From assembly GCA_050743125.1 (NCBI GenBank), contig JBOGEB010000077.1, positions 1-17,748 on the forward strand: 17,748 nucleotides of DNA, in the 5' to 3' direction. The notes beneath the pieces are model-generated. The model was not told where the DNA came from, ran no database searches, and saw only the letters and a list, made by a program, of their open reading frames with translations. The position numbers and the translations under genes are program-made. This document shows positions 15,205-17,748 of the stretch, one piece after another (positions within the stretch are counted from its first letter, which is position 1; each line of letters opens with the position of its first letter). This DNA is from JBOGEB01 sp050743125 (GTDB lineage Bacteria; Actinomycetota; Nitriliruptoria; Euzebyales; Egibacteraceae).

Positions 15205-15340
15205 TCGTCATCGCTGCGGCTCGGCTCCCGGACAATAGGGGAACTCCTGACCGTCTGAAACTATTGAACTACCATACGTATTGATCGGCATCATCCGGAT
15301 CTGAGTTGCATTGCGTTGGTGGTCCGTAACGGGGGCCAGG
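15205..15340. other. AT-richer spacer before STAND gene
   Basis: A 136-bp spacer with lower GC than its surroundings. It has CAATAG (15233-15238) and its complement CTATTG (15261-15266), the palindrome ATACGTAT (15274-15281), and TTGAAC and TTGATC boxes that could serve as -35 elements, but I find no well-spaced -10. It probably holds the promoter of the downstream gene and marks a boundary between the housekeeping operon and accessory DNA. Confidence 0.35.
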
Positions 15341-17748
15341 GTGGCGCAAACACTGGACGAAGCGCGCGCCGCGCGTGATTCGATCCGCGCGGCGGTTCGG
15401 CGTCAGGGTGCGCGGCTGACGCGTGCGGCGCCGACAGGGATCATCGCCATGCTCGTGGCTGCTGCTTGCATGCCGATGGTCTGGCCCTTGGTCGGCAACG
15501 TCCCCAAGTCGGTTGAGGAGTTCGTTGCGCTGTTTGGGTCGGTCGGCAGCGGCTACCTTGGCAACTTCCTCAAGGAGGCACTCACCCGCCTGCGCCAGAA
15601 GGGCGGTGAGCCGACGTCTCAGGACGAGTTCCGGGAGGCGCTGGAGCACGATCTGGACGCCTGCCTCGTGGCCGATGACGAGCGCACTGCGGGGTTACGC
15701 GCCGACATGGCCGTGTTGCTCCAGCGTGTACACGGCGTCGAGGTCGCGTTGGAGTCGACCTCCGGGGACGTCCAGGTGGCGCTCAGCAAGGCGTTCGCTG
15801 AGCTTGGCGGGCACTTCGTCGAGTTCCGCTGGATGCTCGACGAGACCCACCAAACGGTGGTTGCGATCCAGCAAGAGCAGGCCCACCAGGGTGCCGTCCT
15901 GCGTCACCAGACTGACCTGGCACGTGAGCAACTGACCAAGACCAACGAGGTCTTGCACTGGCTGAAGCCCTCCGCTGCGCCCCCGGTCACCCCTGGCCCA
16001 GAGCCCGAGGAGGAAGACCCGTCTCCGGCGCCTGGACCCTGCCCGTACAAGGGTCTCGAGACCTTCCAACCCGAGGACGCCGAGTGGTTCTTCGGACGCG
16101 AGGAGCTGGTCGCCCAGCTGGCCGCTCGGCTGTCCGAGACGCCGTTCCTCGCCGTGCTCGGACCGTCGGGCAGCGGCAAGTCGTCGGTGCTGCGCGCCGG
16201 GCTCCTGCCTGCGGTATGGCGTGGCCTGCTGCCGGAGGCGAGCACGTGGACCACCGTCGTGCTCACTCCCGGCGCTCATCCGCTGGAGGAGCTCGCGCTC
16301 CGGATCTCCCTCGTGCGAGGGGTGGCCCCCGGGTCGCTGCTCGCCGATTTGCAAACCTCGCCGGGCCACCTTCGTCTGGCCGTCCGTCAGGCGTTGCTGG
16401 ACGCGCCGCCCGGCGCACGGGTGCTGCTGGTGGTCGATCAGTTCGAGGAGATCTTCGCGCTGTGCCGCGACGAGGTCGAGCGGCGGCGCTTCCTCGAGGC
16501 TGTCGTCGACCTCGCCGACGATCCTGACAGCCCGGCCAAGGTGGTCCTTGCCATCCGCGCCGACTTCTATGCCCGTTGCGCCGAGTATCCCGAGCTCGTC
16601 GGTGCCCTTCAAGACAACCAGGCGCTGGTTGGCCCGATGAGCACCGCCAACCTGCGCCGAGCGATCGAAGGTCCCGCAGCACGCGCCGGCATCGCGCTCG
16701 AGCCGGGGCTGGTCGAGACGGTACTCGACGACTTGGGCGATGAGCCGGGGTCGTTGCCGCTGTTGTCGCATGCGCTGTTTGAGACTTGGGAACGCCGACG
16801 CGGTCGCACGCTCACGTTGGCTGGCTACCAGGATGCCGGTGGCGTGCGCCAGGCAATCGCGCAGACCGCCGAGACCGTCTACGGCACGCTGGACCCTGCT
16901 CAGCAAGGAATTGCCAAGGACGTGTTCTTGCGCTTGACCGCGCTGGGCGAGGGCACCGAGGACACCCGTCGGCGGGCTCAGCGGGCCGAGCTGCTCGACG
17001 GCCGGGACACCGAGACGGTGGAGCTGGTGCTGAACCGGTTGGCTGAGGCACGGCTCGTCACCCTCGACGAGGACAGCGTCGAGGTCGCCCACGAGGCGCT
17101 CATCCGCGGCTGGCCCAAGCTGCGCAGCTGGATCAACGACGACCGGGAGGCGCTGCGCGCCCACCGGCGCCTGACCGAGGCGGCCAGTGAGTGGGACCAG
17201 AACGGGCGTGAAGAGGGGTTTCTCTACCGCGGAGCCCGTCTGGCCGCCTGGCAGGACCGACCGCTTGAGCCGCTCAACGATTTGGAGCGTGCCTTCCTGG
17301 CCGCCAGCCGCGAGCGCGAGGCTCGCGAGCGCGTTGCAAAGCGCCGGCGGGTGCGCCTGACCGTGATTGGCCTCAGCGCCATGGTCGTGCTGGCACTGTT
17401 GCAGGCCTACCGGGCGGTCGATCAGCGCAACCTGGCACTGTCCCGCCAGGTGACGGCCAACGCTACGGTCCAGCTATCGAGCGATCCGGAGCTGGGTCTT
17501 CTGCTGGCCAGGAAGGCGTTTGAGATCAGACCAACCGGGGAGGCCGAGGCTGCCCTTCGGCAGGCCACGTTGGAATCGCGGGTGCGCGCCAGGCTGCGCG
17601 GCCACAAAGGCGGAGTCTTCGGCGCTGCGTTCAGTCCCGATGGACGGCGTGTGGTCAGCGTCGGCGGGGACGGTGCAGTACGGGTCTGGGATCTGGTGGG
17701 CGGGCGCGAGCTGGTGGTATTGCGCGGTCATCAGGGCTCGGTGTTGGA
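15341..17748 (+). CDS. Membrane-anchored nSTAND1 NTPase with WD40 repeats (partial)
   Basis: Open from GTG 15341 to the window edge: 802 residues with no stop, so the C-terminus is missing. Domains: a short basic stretch; a hydrophobic segment at about 33-52 (GIIAMLVAAACMPMVWPLV); a second, glycine-rich one near 60-78 (FVALFGSVGSGYLGNFLKEAL); a helical, possibly coiled-coil region at about 90-215; and a Pro/Glu linker. The nSTAND1 NTPase domain follows: entry motif CPYKGLETFQPEDAEWFFGRE, Walker A GPSGSGKSS (K280) and Walker B LLVVDQFEEIF (D366). A second membrane segment is at about 673-690 (LTVIGLSAMVVLALLQAY), and WD40 repeats begin near 752 (LRGHKGGVFGAAFSPDG, VRVWDL). STAND proteins are signal-triggered switches used in defence, cell death and signalling; the WD40 part would be the sensor. 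The N-terminal domain matches no effector I recognise. GTG 15341 is favoured (GGGGG 5 nt upstream); TTG 15311 is possible. Confidence 0.88.
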   Translation, partial: MAQTLDEARAARDSIRAAVRRQGARLTRAAPTGIIAMLVAAACMPMVWPLVGNVPKSVEEFVALFGSVGSGYLGNFLKEALTRLRQKGGEPTSQDEFREALEHDLDACLVADDERTAGLRADMAVLLQRVHGVEVALESTSGDVQVALSKAFAELGGHFVEFRWMLDETHQTVVAIQQEQAHQGAVLRHQTDLAREQLTKTNEVLHWLKPSAAPPVTPGPEPEEEDPSPAPGPCPYKGLETFQPEDAEWFFGREELVAQLAARLSETPFLAVLGPSGSGKSSVLRAGLLPAVWRGLLPEASTWTTVVLTPGAHPLEELALRISLVRGVAPGSLLADLQTSPGHLRLAVRQALLDAPPGARVLLVVDQFEEIFALCRDEVERRRFLEAVVDLADDPDSPAKVVLAIRADFYARCAEYPELVGALQDNQALVGPMSTANLRRAIEGPAARAGIALEPGLVETVLDDLGDEPGSLPLLSHALFETWERRRGRTLTLAGYQDAGGVRQAIAQTAETVYGTLDPAQQGIAKDVFLRLTALGEGTEDTRRRAQRAELLDGRDTETVELVLNRLAEARLVTLDEDSVEVAHEALIRGWPKLRSWINDDREALRAHRRLTEAASEWDQNGREEGFLYRGARLAAWQDRPLEPLNDLERAFLAASREREARERVAKRRRVRLTVIGLSAMVVLALLQAYRAVDQRNLALSRQVTANATVQLSSDPELGLLLARKAFEIRPTGEAEAALRQATLESRVRARLRGHKGGVFGAAFSPDGRRVVSVGGDGAVRVWDLVGGRELVVLRGHQGSVL

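Noticed and set aside
15695..17164. 489-codon minus-strand frame opposite the STAND gene
   Set aside because: The plus frame holds Walker A, Walker B and WD40 motifs. The minus frame is a shadow of GC-rich codons without recognisable domains.

Overview
The window is high-GC DNA with a strongly actinobacterial gene complement. The clearest marker is a Bpa/PafE-type proteasome activator ending in the diagnostic C-terminal GQYL. This is joined by a Rho with a long Arg/Asp/Gln-rich N-terminal insert, GTG starts and tightly overlapping genes. Gene content (thrC-thrB, rho-rpmE-DUF1385-prfA-prmC, plus a cyclic 2,3-diphosphoglycerate synthetase) suggests a deep-branching actinobacterial lineage rather than Streptomyces or Mycobacterium. 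That placement is inference; I cannot name the genus.

Layout. 1-156: intergenic, with a G-quadruplex-type tract and a 17-bp perfect inverted repeat. 157-1972 (minus strand): an NTF2-like protein, then a probable two-gene operon running from a TPR-thioredoxin (CnoX/YbbN type) into the proteasome activator bpa. 2049-3835 (plus): a group II PLP-dependent decarboxylase-like enzyme and a small protein. 4122-4574 (minus): an SRPBCC-fold protein. 4833-6826: thrC and thrB, overlapping by 4 nt. 6994-9979: a metallophosphatase, a cDPG synthetase that appears to start at a CTG codon inside the previous stop (CTGA overlap), and a shortened 2-phosphoglycerate kinase that lacks its P-loop core. 10032-15204: rho, rpmE, a DUF1385 membrane protein, prfA and prmC, with two tandem palindromic repeats between the last two. 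15341-end: a membrane-anchored nSTAND1 NTPase with WD40 repeats, cut by the window edge.

How the genes work together. thrC/thrB are the last two steps of threonine synthesis. rho, rpmE, prfA and prmC serve transcription termination, the ribosome and translation termination. The thioredoxin/bpa pair points to protein quality control feeding the 20S proteasome. The block between thrB and rho looks like a cyclic 2,3-diphosphoglycerate module: 2PG kinase would make 2,3-DPG, the synthetase cyclises it, and the translationally coupled metallophosphatase is a candidate for opening the ring. That last role is a hypothesis. The kinase seems to have lost its catalytic core by an in-frame internal deletion. 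The terminal STAND protein is probably accessory (conflict or signalling) and sits where I see no further housekeeping gene.

The strongest items for follow-up are the candidate cDPG make-and-break module with its CTG start and gutted kinase, the tandem hairpins before prmC, the membrane-tethered STAND-WD40 protein with an unassigned N-terminal domain, and the structured sequences near the left edge.
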